From contig NC_057792.1 of NCBI RefSeq assembly GCF_014905175.1, positions 12,379,321 to 12,443,320 on the forward strand: a DNA stretch of 64,000 nucleotides, given 5' to 3'. A program made the position numbers and the translations under genes. Position 1 is the stretch's first letter. Each line of letters begins with the position of its first letter. This DNA comes from Aphidius gifuensis. Its lineage: Eukaryota; Arthropoda; Insecta; Hymenoptera; Braconidae. This document shows, piece after piece, positions 11,561 through 22,092 of the stretch. The notes below the pieces were generated by a model. The model saw only the letters and a program-made list of their open reading frames with translations. It was not told the DNA's origin and did no database searches.

Positions 11561-12089
11561 AACTTTTTTTATATTGACTAAATTTTCCCATATAATTTTT
11601 TTTTTAGTAGGTTCAGCGCAAATCAAAATAAAAGCATGTTAATTGCGTTGGTTTCAGTTGATATTCATTTGATCTTCTCTATAGTTTGCTTTATCGGTAA
11701 GGGCAAATGAAATAGTTGACCTATCATTTTCGTTAACCGGTTGGAACAGGCATGAATTCTTTGAATTAACATTAATTTATAAACATTAGAAATCTCATCC
11801 AATGTCTGGCGTACTTCGAGATCATTGAGAATACAAGAAGGAGGTAGTAAATTTCTGCGAAAAAAATCTCAACAATATTTGCATACATAGTCACTGTCAA
11901 TGTCTTCGTTCTTTTCAAGCCTTTTGTTCAAATCTTGCTACATTGGATTTAATGCTAAATCGAACATTTTTGAGAAGTCTTTAACTTTTCTTCTATAACA
12001 AAGTTCTTACAAGATATAATGACGAATTGAGGAGTGTCTAAAGAATGTCGCAACAACGCCGGAAATGCTGTTCCATGAATTTCTCTAAT
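11561..12089 (-). pseudogene. Helitron-like element, upstream coding remnant
   Basis: Minus-strand fragments in changing frames connect the Ulp1-like segment upstream with the Rep-helicase portion. A stretch with LMLIQRIHAC lies about where Helitron proteins have their Cys/His-containing pre-Rep region. It is heavily degraded, and assignment rests mainly on position within the element. Confidence 0.45.
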
Positions 12090-12743
12090 TTAATTGTTCC
12101 GTCGGAAAGAGAGGTAAGCGAGAAGAGAGAGAGAAAGAAAAAGATAAATTTTATTTGAGAAAAAATAAGTTTGAAAATGTAAAATAAAATAAAAAAAAAT
12201 AGATAAAACATACAACACATTGAGCTAGCGAGTCTAATCCTCTGACGGCACGAGCCGATGCCTCGTTTGCCATTAGAAAAATGTTGCAGTTTGAGGACAA
12301 TGAGGATTAGGCCGCTGACCTCGAAGACCACCCAGTCTTTCGAGGAATACCATAAAATACATTTAAAACATTTGGAAATTTTGTCGGGTCCAAGCGACGC
12401 TTGGTTATACAAGCGTCGTTTGGCCTTCTAGAATTTTCCAGATTTTTCATTACTAAGGCCCAGAAGCTGGTTAGCGTCCTGGACCTTTTTTCTAGCATCA
12501 GTTGCATTCGCAATCCCGTAGCCTACGGAACTCTCTCTTGTCACTTGCTATTACAAAAAAAATCAACTTAAATACTTTCACAAATAAATTGAATAATAAT
12601 ATAAAATTTAAAGAGTAATTTACATGATAATTATTAAAATAGAACAGTAACAAACAAAATTGTTGTGTTGATTATTTAAATTAACTATCCTAAACTCCTT
12701 ACCAGATATAAATCCCTTAACGGGCAATATATCCAACATTAAT
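12090..12743 (+). mobile_element. BEL/Pao solo LTR with TTAAT target duplication
   Basis: The sequence from TGTTCCGTCGGAAAGAGAGG (12095) to TATATCCAACA (12738) matches the 5' LTR of the BEL element at 30,537-31,231. It is flanked on both sides by TTAAT (12090-12094 and 12739-12743), a 5-bp target-site duplication. No internal region follows, so it is a solo LTR left by LTR-LTR recombination. It interrupts the Helitron-like element on the opposite strand. Confidence 0.93.
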
Positions 12744-13218
12744 CTTCATCTAGGCTCTCATCTCTTGTAACTCACAGTCAAGCATACGTCCTTGTTTAAC
12801 TATATCTAAAATATGATACAAATATTTTAAATCGTCTAAATAGAAATCAATATTCGGACGAACATCAGTTGAAGAAAAATTGCCACTACTATTTATTTCT
12901 TTTCCACCTTTTTTCTTCATTTTTTTAACGTTCTCTTTAATATCTAAAACAGTTGTACTACGTCGTTTCCTGTTGTCATAACTCTCAGCTTCTTTTCTCG
13001 TTATTTGTCTTGATGATTGTAAATTCACTCGTTTGTTGGAATGAGATTGAAATGAAAAATGAGTAATGCGTCTCGTATATTTTGAGCAAGTAAATTCTCA
13101 TAGAGCTATGATCATATTTTATCAATTCCGGTTTGAGACCAAACAAAATAGATGTGGCAAAAGCGATTGAATCACAGTCATCCAAATTCGGCTGATATTG
13201 AACCTCAGGAAAGACCAT
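12744..13218 (-). pseudogene. Ulp1-like cysteine protease fragment of the Helitron-like element
   Basis: Minus-strand frames 13218-12985 and 13028-12750 overlap with a frame change. The first contains VQYQPNLDDC followed by SIAFATSILFG and IKYDHSSMRIYLLKI, the C-terminal part of the Ulp1/SUMO-protease-like fold common in insect Helitron/PIF1 polyproteins. In relatives the catalytic region reads DCG; here Gly is lost (DCDS), consistent with decay. The second frame is a Lys-rich linker (KENVKKMKKKGGKE). The solo LTR is inserted just downstream, and coding resumes beyond it. Confidence 0.65.
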
Positions 13219-13483
13219 AGAAAGGATACAGTTTTTGTAAATAAAGTGATTGATCGTTATTCAAAGTATTATATCACAATGAATCAGAAATGAATTTTTA
13301 GTAATATAAAAAGTACAAATCCAATGATTTTACAATAATTTTTAGTCGATCACGGCTGATAGAGTTATGAGATGAATTTGTGTTTATCAATTATTTTTAT
13401 TAAGAGTAATAATAAGAAAATTTTTATTATTTATTTACTAGAACAACGCGGAAAAAGAAAAATTTAACTGCGCTTGTTAATAT
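13219..13483. other. No recognisable gene
   Basis: A/T-rich sequence without long ORFs or repeat structure. Confidence 0.5.
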
Positions 13484-13678
13484 GCCGGCTGTAAAAAGAA
13501 CCAAATTATAACTACATTTACTAAATTTATTGCGAATCCGTGATTTTAGAACAAGCTCGACACTGTTAAGCTTGTTCTGCAGTCACGGAGATACAACACT
13601 GCAGTAAATTTAGTACATTTAGTGAAAAGTTATAATTTAGTAAATTTAGTTATATATTGTTTATTTTTACAGCCGCCG
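13484..13678. repeat. Imperfect palindrome (foldback MITE)
   Basis: Left arm CGGCTGTAAAAAGAACC then AAATTATAACT, TTTACTAAATT and AGAACAAGCT. The right arm has AGCTTGTTCT, CAGTCACGGAG, AATTTAGT, AGTTATAATTT and ends TTTTTACAGCCG. The arms meet around 13,565. A TTTACAAGCGG piece followed by AGCTTGTCGTTAGTTTGAG resembles the end of the 3,806 MITE family. Confidence 0.7.
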
Positions 13679-13857
13679 TGTTTACAAGCGGAAATTTTAG
13701 CTTGTCGTTAGTTTGAGTCCTTGAACTTTACCAGGGCCCTACATGGGATGCATTCATTCATTCACAGATTCGTTCCGACTCTGCAATACCAACAATTTAC
13801 TAAAAATGCTGAAAAAAACAAAAATAACAAACTTTTCCATACAAATTAAAGTGGTGG

Positions 13858-14184
13858 GTTCACTTTTCACGCCGAGCGTACGAACGGAGCGTATGCAAGA
13901 AAGCGCTAGAGTCGTGTGGTCTCTTAAAGAAGTTTTAGTAATTAAAATTTACGATTTATTTATTGTTATTTGTTATTATCAAATCTTTCGCTCTCTTTTA
14001 TCATTATCAATCTGTAACTCGTTCTTGTGTCCTGAGAAAAATTAGTAAATTAACGAAATAAACACAATGACTGAAAATACCGAATGCGTTGGTAAATTTC
14101 AGTTACTTAAGTGTCTCTAGATGGTCACGACTCTAGCGCTTCCTTGCATACGCTCCGTGCTTACACTCGGTGTGAAAAGTGAAC
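13858..14184. mobile_element. MITE with about 70-bp TIRs
   Basis: The left end GTTCACTTTTCACGCCGAGC through GGAGCGTATGCAAGAAAGCG and CTAGAGTCGTG is mirrored at the right by CACGACTCTAGCGCTTCCTT, GCATACGCTCCGTGC and ending GTGAAAAGTGAAC. Total length is 327 bp. The 100-codon plus-strand ORF over it is only a by-product of the repeat. Confidence 0.85.
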
Positions 14185-14712
14185 GAACGGTATTAAGTGG
14201 TGTCTCCACACTATAGAAATCTGATGCAAGTTCTTGCACCAAGATCTTGCACGAAAAAATGGAACATGTTCATTGGAAGTGATCGTCTTGCATAGCTTTT
14301 TAAGGCATAAATCATTCCACCGAATTCTAGTAATTATCTAGTGATGATAGATCTTGCTGCAAGATCACCGCTTTAATGCGATTTATTTTTAAGGCTAAAG
14401 TCCACTCATTTTTTTAGTGATAACCTGGAAACCAGTGGTGCCTTCAAGAACCAGCTTATCCCTGATACTTGTGCACCGATATTGCTACATGCTATATTTT
14501 CTATCCAAGTATTGCTACATCTTCCATGCAAGAGTATTTATCATCTGATACTACTAGTATTTTAGTGATATTCAAGTAAATCTAGTTTTTTAGTGATGGC
14601 AAGTCTAGCATGAAAAATCTATTATGCAGACACACAGCTTTAATAGCAAAACATTATTAGACAAAACTTCCATAAAAGATTTAGAATGTGGACTATTTAT
14701 AACTAGTACCAA
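14185..14712. other. No recognisable gene; possible further MITE
   Basis: Contains AGTGATAAC, TAGTGATATTCAAG and GTGATGGCAAGTCTAG-type repeats and paired CTTGCACCAAGATCTTGCA. No protein-coding pattern and no clear ends. Confidence 0.4.
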
Positions 14713-14918
14713 TTAAGGCTCAAACTCACGACAAGCTATCTTTCACTTGCAAACCGTACTCAGCACGCGCAACAAGTTGGGTTGTGTCGAACTTGAAAAC
14801 ATGGCCACCTCAATCTTCAAAACTATTAATATGTCCCCAGTCGACGTGATTTTCCTAGTAATTTTACGTGTTGCGCATGCTCATATCACTCAGCATTACG
14901 TCAGCCATGTTTACTAAA
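14713..14918. mobile_element. Truncated MITE related to 3,806-4,045
   Basis: Starts TTAAGGCTCAAACTCACGAC, the TIR of the 3,806 family. It then shares TTGGGTTGTGTCGAACTTG, TTACGTGTTGCGCATGC and ATTACGTCAGCCATGTTTAC with the interior of that copy in inverted order. The right TIR is missing after GTTTACTA. Confidence 0.7.
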
Positions 14919-15271
14919 ACATAATTCAGTCAGTTCGGGTAATAAACAGTCTTGCATGTAGACACACTGCTTCAAGTACTACCCAAAAAACCCAGCGATA
15001 TGAAGTAAAACTTCTATTCTGATATACTATATATACTAGTAAGAGATCCGAAGTACAACGCCAGATGAGCCTGCTGCACGATAGTAGTAAACTTTTTTAA
15101 GAATGTATTCAATTATTACTTTCAATTATAATTAATCTACTGCATCTACCGTGCAAAATAACAATACTGAAGAAAATATTCTTACCGTAAATTTTTATAT
15201 GTGTTTCGTTACAAAACCCAATGAAAAAAAAAAAAAGAAAAACATACCTATACATAAACATTATTATACAT

Positions 15272-15820
15272 AATATTTTTTTTTTTGGCCTCCAGTGCAT
15301 GAAAATTTTTGTTCTCAATGAAAATGACAAAATAGATTAAAAAATTTTTTTTTCCGATTTTTATTGAAACGTCACAAAGGCATAATTGATTTTTATCGGA
15401 ATAAATCACGACCAAAGCGCGGTGTCAACTGAAAACAGTCACAACTTGGCCAATTTTAAAGATAGAGAGGTTTTATTATGCTTGTTTTAAAGATTAATAA
15501 AAACTCTACAACTAATTCCTAATGATTTTTTATGCTACTATTTCCGTTTCGTTTGAAAAACAAACAATTGTCGTTACCAGAAGCTAATTTTTCGATTCAT
15601 TAGTAATTAAAATGCATATAAGTTGTTTATTTATGACGATAATGTTTTTAAAAAAAATTGCATTTTCAAGGCCTTTAAAAGAGGAACATTTTCATCTTAT
15701 TACTTTTTTTTGTCAGATTAATATTTAATAATGAATAAACCGTAAGTAGGTCAATATCAAATTTTTTACTCACTGAAAATTAAAAAAAAAACTGATAAAT
15801 TTGTATTATCTCTGAAAAAA
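15272..15820 (+). repeat. Left TIR of the 4.6-kb transposon
   Basis: 549-bp inverted repeat, from the T-run plus GGCCTCCAGTGCATG to TCTGAAAAAA. It contains CGCGGTGTCAACTGAAAACA and CTTGGCCAATTTTAAAG, both mirrored on the right. Confidence 0.9.
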
Positions 15821-16103
15821 ATAAGTTACTTTAAAAAAAAAAAAAATTACCCTTTGTTTTGTGTTTGTATCTATCTTTATGACTTTTTTTTTTTATACAT
15901 ATTCATGTTTACAATCGTTGACGGTAATACGTCATTTTCTTTTGTCTATGCTCAAAGGGGGGAAATGGAAAATGTCCTTCAATATACTATACTCACAAAA
16001 ACAAAGAAAAAAAAAAAAAAAAATTGAAGTTATGATTTAGTTCTTTTTGTGTACTCGACTAACGAGCACTATTTTTTTTAAGTAAAATTTTTGATTGTTA
16101 AAA
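15821..16103. other. Presumed promoter/5' UTR of the transposase
   Basis: A/T-rich 280-bp gap between the left TIR and the first ATG, containing A-runs at 16,006-16,022. No individual promoter element is convincing. Confidence 0.35.
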
Positions 16104-19100
16104 ATGAAAAAAGCTGTTTATCTGGTTGGTGATGAAATTGAAAAAATTCAGTGTTGCAAATTGCCCAATAATAAGCAGACATTGTGTTTATTATTTTATA
16201 AAATAAATACACTCAAGCAATCTGTTCGTCACAGTTTGGCCGATACTGTAAATGAAGTCCGCGTTTTTTGGGATATTTTACAAATACCAATGCAAAGAAT
16301 TGATTATTGTATTACAAAATTAGAAAAAGTATATGTCGAGTGGAAAAAAATAAACAGTAATCGCTCAAGAGTTGATTCTCCAGCGCAAAAAAAAAAAGAA
16401 AATTTATTTGTTGGTAAATTACTAGACTTGTTTGATATAGCTCCTCTGAACGTCATGACACTCATAAGCTCTGAACAACAACAGCTTCTTCAAGCACAGC
16501 GTTCATCAAGAGGACGAAAATCTATTTCGACTAGTTCCAATATTGAAAAAGTGAAAAAACAATTAGATTTCAACGTTAAAGAAATGTGCGATGATTCTCA
16601 ATACAATACAATTATCAGCAATGGTAAGTGTTTTTCTCAAATTTATTTACTGATTTTTCTAATCACCAATAGATATAAATACAAAAATGAAATACGTACT
16701 TCTTTTTTTTTTATCAGATAAATAAATATAAAAAAAATGATGAAAATGAACTCAATGAATACTATCTCTTTATATTTATTATTATATTATTTATATTTGA
16801 TATTATTTAAATATTCGAAAAATTGATTAATTTATTTTATTCCAATTTTAACGAATTATCTTATTTCCTTCAATAATTTTATTTATTAATTTATACATGA
16901 AAATATTAATATATAATACATGTTAATAATTCTCAATCTCGAAATTTTATTTTATTATTTATTACTAAATTTAAAACTCACTCTATTATTTTAGAAAAAG
17001 TACAGGACAAAAATAATGTGATTATTCAAGAAGACTTGCAAGACGATGAAAAAGATATAACTCAAATAGTCACTCGCCTGAGCTTAAAAAAAACCTTGCA
17101 TAGAACATTTGATAATACAACTCTGAAAATAATGGACCCAGACTTTGAGACAGTTGTGCCAAAAAAAAAAATTAAAATAATGACACCAATACTTGCCAGT
17201 GCATTGGACAGGACGTGTGTTACAGATCACAATGCAACATTTATTATCGCTGCAACTGCTCGTAGTCTTGGATATAATGTGGAAGATATTGCTTTGAGTT
17301 CAAGTACGATTCATAGAGCTCGGATTAAAAATCGTGAAAAACTTGCAAGTGATATCAAACAACAACTGAGCGTTTCTTCTAATTTGATTGTTCATTTTGA
17401 CGGTAAGATTTTGCAAGATTTGATCAACCGTGAAAAAGTTGATAGAATTGCAGTAGCAGTATCATATTTCGAGAGTAGTCACTTACTTGGTGCACCAAAG
17501 ATTACAAATGGTACTGGTATAAATCAAGCAAAAGCTGTTGTTGAGACTCTAAGACAATGGAACTTGCTAGATCATGTAAAAGGACTTTGCTTTGACACCA
17601 CAAATGCAAATACTGGTACGTCTTATCTTTGATTATGAACTTATTATTTTATTTATGCTGTTTTGTCCTCTCTTACATTTAAAATTTGAATTTCGAATGA
17701 TTTATAATTGAAAAAAATATAATTTATGTCTCATGTATAAGATAATAAAATATGTACGTCTCATATGATTCTAAAGGACAACACAATGGAGCAGCAGTTT
17801 TGATAGAAAAAGAATTGCAAAGAGAATTACTTTGGTTACCTTGTCGTCACCATATTCACGAAATTTTATTAAAAAGTGTATATGAAATTGATTCTGCGAG
17901 GAAAACGGGTCCCGACGTAGCACTTTTTAACAAATTTCAGAAACAATGGAAATTTATTGACCAGTTGCAATATGAATCTGGTATGAACGACAAGATCATT
18001 GCAAGAATCTTAGAGAAAGATAGGCAGGAAATAATTAATTTTATTTTTACACAATTTGAGGTACGAAAAAGTATTATTTTTTTTCAATTAACTTATTATT
18101 ACTATTTTTATTATTGTTAGTATCATTATTGTGATTATAATCATCATTATTAGTACTATAAGATACGTTTTTTTGTTTTTTTTTTTTTTGTATAATTTAA
18201 ATTATTAAAACTTGTGACAATTTTTTTTTTTTAAGGCTAATGATCAACGACGAGGGGATTATCGGGAACTGTTAGCTTTGGCTTATATTTTTTTAGGAGA
18301 AATTCCTCCTCGTGGTATTGCTTTCAAAATACCAGGAGCCATGCATCACGCAAGATTTATGGCCAAAGCAATTTATTGTTTAAAAATATTTTTATTCAAA
18401 AAGCAATTCAAACTAAATCATTCTGAAGAAACTCAGATTAGTGCAACCTGTATTTTTATTATTAAATTTCACATCAAATCGTGGTTCACAGCTCCATTAG
18501 CTATTCAGGCACCAAATAATGACTTAAAGTTGATACAAGATATAATAGTTTTTGAAAAAGAAAACGAAAAAATATCACAGGCAGTACGATCAAAAATGTT
18601 AAGGCATTTGTGGTACTGTTCTGAAGAACTTGTTGCCTTAGCTCTCTTTGATAACAACGTAACGACTGAGGTCAAACGAAAAATGGTTGAAGCAATCAAC
18701 GGTCGAGAATCTGCGAGTAATTATACAAAGAGGTACATAGTTGACAAAGATAACTATAAATCATTGATTTCAAAAGATTTAAGTGATTTTACATCAAAGA
18801 AATCTATTAAAATTTTTGAGCACTTTGGTTTATCATACGATTTCATTGAAAAAAATCCTGTTGAATGGGAAAATAACTTGAATTATAAATATGCCAAAAA
18901 AATAATATCAAATTTACGAGTCGTCAATGATATTGCAGAAAGAGGCGTGAGCTTAGTGGAAAAATTTAATCAATGCTTAACTCAGTCAGAGGATCAGTTC
19001 CAATTCCTCATGCAAGTTAATCAAATGCATCGTAAAAAATACCCGGGTTCTAATACAAAAACACTTTCATCAGGTGATCCCTCAGATCAACTGTGGTTTA

Positions 19101-19105
19101 TATAA
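16104..19105 (+). CDS. DDE transposase with C2H motif, four exons, 764 codons
   Basis: Join 16104-16623, 16995-17615, 17777-18060, 18236-19105; all phases agree and no internal stop is seen. The N-terminal exon has the FVGKLLDLFDIAP region typical of a family of otherwise uncharacterised insect and cnidarian proteins. Exon 2 carries a probable first catalytic Asp (LIVHFDGKILQDL) and ends in GLCFDTTNANTG, a likely second Asp. Exon 3 has HNGAAVLIE and WLPCRHHIHEIL, a C-x2-H motif shared by hAT, P, Mutator and Kolobok transposases. Exon 4 contains GAMHHARFMAKAIYCLKI and VVNDIAERG, with a likely catalytic Glu. Enclosure by 549-bp TIRs confirms the transposase role. Superfamily is not assigned. 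A diverged broken relative is at 27,776-30,340. Confidence 0.82.
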
Positions 19106-19332
19106 ATGAATTATTAATAATAAGTCAAAAAAAAATTAACAATAACCAATTGTATTTTTCGTTATATGTAATATTCATGCTGAAATTTTTTTTTGTTGAA
19201 ATAAAATCGAACGATTATTTAGAACACTTGTTTTTTAACTCATTTTATGTTTTTTTTTTTACATATTTTGGTTTATTCCCTGCAATAAAGAATAACAGTT
19301 AAATCAAAGCCTATGATGATCTTATCAAGAAA

Positions 19333-19881
19333 TTTTTTCAGAGATAATACAAATTTATCAGTTTTTTTTTTAATTTTCAGTGAGTAAAAAATTTGATATT
19401 GACCTACTTACGGTTTATTCATTATTAAATATTAATCTGACAAAAAAAAGTAATAAGATGAAAATGTTCCTCTTTTAAAGGCCTTGAAAATGCAATTTTT
19501 TTTAAAAACATTATCGTCATAAATAAACAACTTATATGCATTTTAATTACTAATGAATCGAAAAATTAGCTTCTGGTAACGACAATTGTTTGTTTTTCAA
19601 ACGAAACGGAAATAGTAGCATAAAAAATCATTAGGAATTAGTTGTAGAGTTTTTATTAATCTTTAAAACAAGCATAATAAAACCTCTCTATCTTTAAAAT
19701 TGGCCAAGTTGTGACTGTTTTCAGTTGACACCGCGCTTTGGTCGTGATTTATTCCGATAAAAATCAATTATGCTTTTGTGACGTTTCAATAAAAATCGGA
19801 AAAAAAAATTTTTTAATCTATTTTGCCATTTTCATTGAGAACAAAAATTTTCATGCACTGGAGGCCAAAAAAAAAAATATT
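19333..19881 (-). repeat. Right TIR of the 4.6-kb transposon
   Basis: Reverse complement of 15272-15820, same length. The stretch 19,106-19,332 before it holds only the 3' UTR of the transposase. Confidence 0.9.
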
Positions 19882-19943
19882 TTTTTTTTTTGAATAGGTC
19901 TAATAAACATACATCCATGTATATATTTTTATTTTGTTTTAGG

Positions 19944-20406
19944 ATCAAAAAATTAAACAAGAACAAGTTGATGATGATGGAAGAAGAGAAAATCAAAGGG
20001 TCATAGAAGTAGAACAACGTTTGAGAGTAAAATTAATTGCTCAATATGCTGAAATGAACAAAAAAAAACTTGAACTTGATCACCAAGCATTGTTACATGG
20101 CATGGAGGATCTTCGAGTAGAAAACGATAAAAATCAAGATTTGTTTCCAAAACAAACGAACAGAATCTTTAAAAAAAATAACACAGAAAACTTACAAAAT
20201 CAACATAATAGTGGTAAAAAACCAGGATTAAGACCACATCGTCATGATCTCAACGTGGCCGTGGTAACAGTCGTTACAACAGCAATAATTCTGGACGGGG
20301 TGGAAATAGATTTGGACATCGTGGGAATAATTATGGAGGTGGTGGGAACAATTATCAGCACAACGGTGTCTCAAGACGTGCAAATCCACTAAGTGATAAA
20401 AGGTGA
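19944..20406 (+). pseudogene. Exon of a coiled-coil/RGG-box protein, frameshifted
   Basis: A good acceptor (ATTTTGTTTTAG) precedes a charged coiled-coil frame running from Gln/Lys/Glu-rich sequence through LRVKLIAQYAEMNKK and LELDHQALLHGMEDL. Near 20,240 the frame must shift to enter an RGG-type tail (RGRGNSRYNSNNSGRGGNR, then Gly/Asn-rich), which ends SRRANPLSDKR at a donor-like AAAAGGTGAATA. The layout, coiled coil then Arg/Gly tail, resembles the C-terminal half of nuclear RNA-binding proteins such as the NonA/PSF type, but I cannot prove the family. No upstream exons are visible in the window. It may be a gene fragment cut off by transposon insertion, a transduplicated exon or a real exon with a sequencing frameshift. 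A possible following segment starts after TTGTTACAG at 20,566. Confidence 0.45.
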
Positions 20407-21640
20407 ATAACTTTTTAAAATGAAATAACAAATAAAGTTTATAAAAAATATAACAATAAATAAACTATATATAAATATAAAATAAAATAACACCAAAATG
20501 AACTATATATCAATCAATAAAACAACATAATAAATTATCATTGATCAACTGTTTTTTTGTTACAGAATGATACGTAAATTAAAATACGACATCATTAATT
20601 TAAATAAAAAAAAAAGAGTGGACAAAATAAACATCTCCACGTTCATAATAATTTCAACTATACAATTTAAAAAACAAGTTAACAATATTAATCTAATATT
20701 CCTTTCACACCAAAAAATGCTCATTTGGGCCACTTTCTCCTATACTGAAAAATTTGTTTGACAAGTATTATTATGTCATAATTAAAAATGAGTCAAAGTT
20801 GTCTAACAAATTATCATCCATTGAATTTTAAAAAAATATAAAATGATAGTTAATTTAAAAAAGAAGTGATGATTTGATAGACTAAAAATGTCGACTTAAA
20901 ATATTCATCTGAGTATATATATATAAATATATACGCATCCATATTTTACTATTGGCAATAGTAACGAAGCCAACCTGTCACTTTCGTTGCGATTCCAAGG
21001 TCAATCCAAGGTACACGTCGTCACCAGATTTTTAAATTAAACATACTCAACCAATGTAAGTACATTTTAAATAAATTTATATCAGTGTACTTCATAAAAT
21101 TGTAACAAGGTGTAGTGCTAAAAGTGCTTGTAAAAGCCGCGTGTACTTGTGGCGTTCCTGTAGAGTCAGTGACTTAGTTAATTAGTCGACTGGATTGCTG
21201 CCCAATCCCGTCGCTTATATTTTAGACATTTTTACATTTATTTAAATTGATTCTTTGACTCCGCCACGACCGCATAGTTTAGGTATTCTCTTTTCTTTGC
21301 GATTCGCGAGTAAGTGTATTTGGGTTACAGAATTAGTATTTATTCGTACCGCAGTTTTATGTAAAATTAATTTGGTTTGTTTTAAAATAAATTGTGTACT
21401 GATTATTAATATTTTTGAAAGTGTTGGTTGAAATTATTTTTGCTGTATTACTGTGCCATTTTCTCGCGTGCTTTTCAGATTCCTTTTTACCTCTCCCTAC
21501 ATTACGCAATTTTTGTTTTCCTACCCTTCTAATACTACTACATATCTAGCGGGGTTATTTTAGCGGACAAAATACATATGTCTTATAGATAATCCAGCTA
21601 CGATATTTCAACACAATTGAATGAAATTGTTATTACTTTT
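20407..21640. other. No recognisable gene
   Basis: One 64-codon ORF (20,567-20,761) could be a last exon or UTR of the preceding segment. From 20,900 to 21,560 the DNA is less A/T-rich (for example GTCACTTTCGTTGCGATTCC, GACTCCGCCACGACCGC) with one GTAAG donor-like site at 21,056. This could be an untranslated exon or element leader, but nothing codes. Confidence 0.4.
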
Positions 21641-22092
21641 TTTTTTTATTTAAATACTAAGTGCGTAGTTCTGTCATATTTTTTTTTTTTATTTGAAAAT
21701 AAAATGATAATGATCACGATATAAAAGCTTACTACATTCTGACAATGATTCAGAATGTTATTGTTTTTTTTTTTATTTAGCACAATTAACTACAGTTGTA
21801 ATTGCTTTGTATTTTTTTTTTTATCCATCATAATACATTTTTTTTTTTTTATCCAACACAATTACGTAGTCATCTCATATTTTTTATGATTAAATCGAAT
21901 TAATAATAAATATTTTATCTGCCAATTATTCAGAATGTTATCGTTTTTTTTTTTATTTAGCACAATTAACTACAGTTGTAATGGCTTTTTTTTTTTTTTT
22001 CTTCATCATAATACATTTTTTTTTTTTTATCCAACACAATTACGTAGTCATCTCATATTTTTTTTAACACAATTGGATAAAATTGTTATTAC
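21641..22092. repeat. T-tract tandem repeat of about 190 bp
   Basis: Blocks near 21,745 and 21,930 share TTCAGAATGTTATYG, a T-run, TTTAGCACAATTAACTACAG, TTGTAATKGCTT, TCATAATACA and TCCAACACAATTACGTAGTC. The array ends where the ACGGAGG element begins. Confidence 0.8.

Larger units (their letters stand above)
15272..19881 (+). mobile_element. DNA transposon with 549-bp TIRs and intact transposase
   Basis: The left arm 15272-15820 and right arm 19333-19881 are inverted copies of equal length with only a few mismatches seen by eye (for example AAAGGCATAATTG against AAAAGCATAATTG). The outer tip is ATA plus T11 plus GGCCTCCAGTGCATG. The interior encodes one four-exon transposase on the plus strand. 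No target duplication could be read because both flanks are T/A-rich. The near-identity of the arms and the intact ORF suggest a recent insertion. It lies immediately upstream of the acceptor of the exon at 19,944. Confidence 0.88.

Noticed and set aside
20228..20431. His/Cys-rich minus-strand ORF
   Set aside because: Antisense shadow of the Arg/Gly-rich exon.
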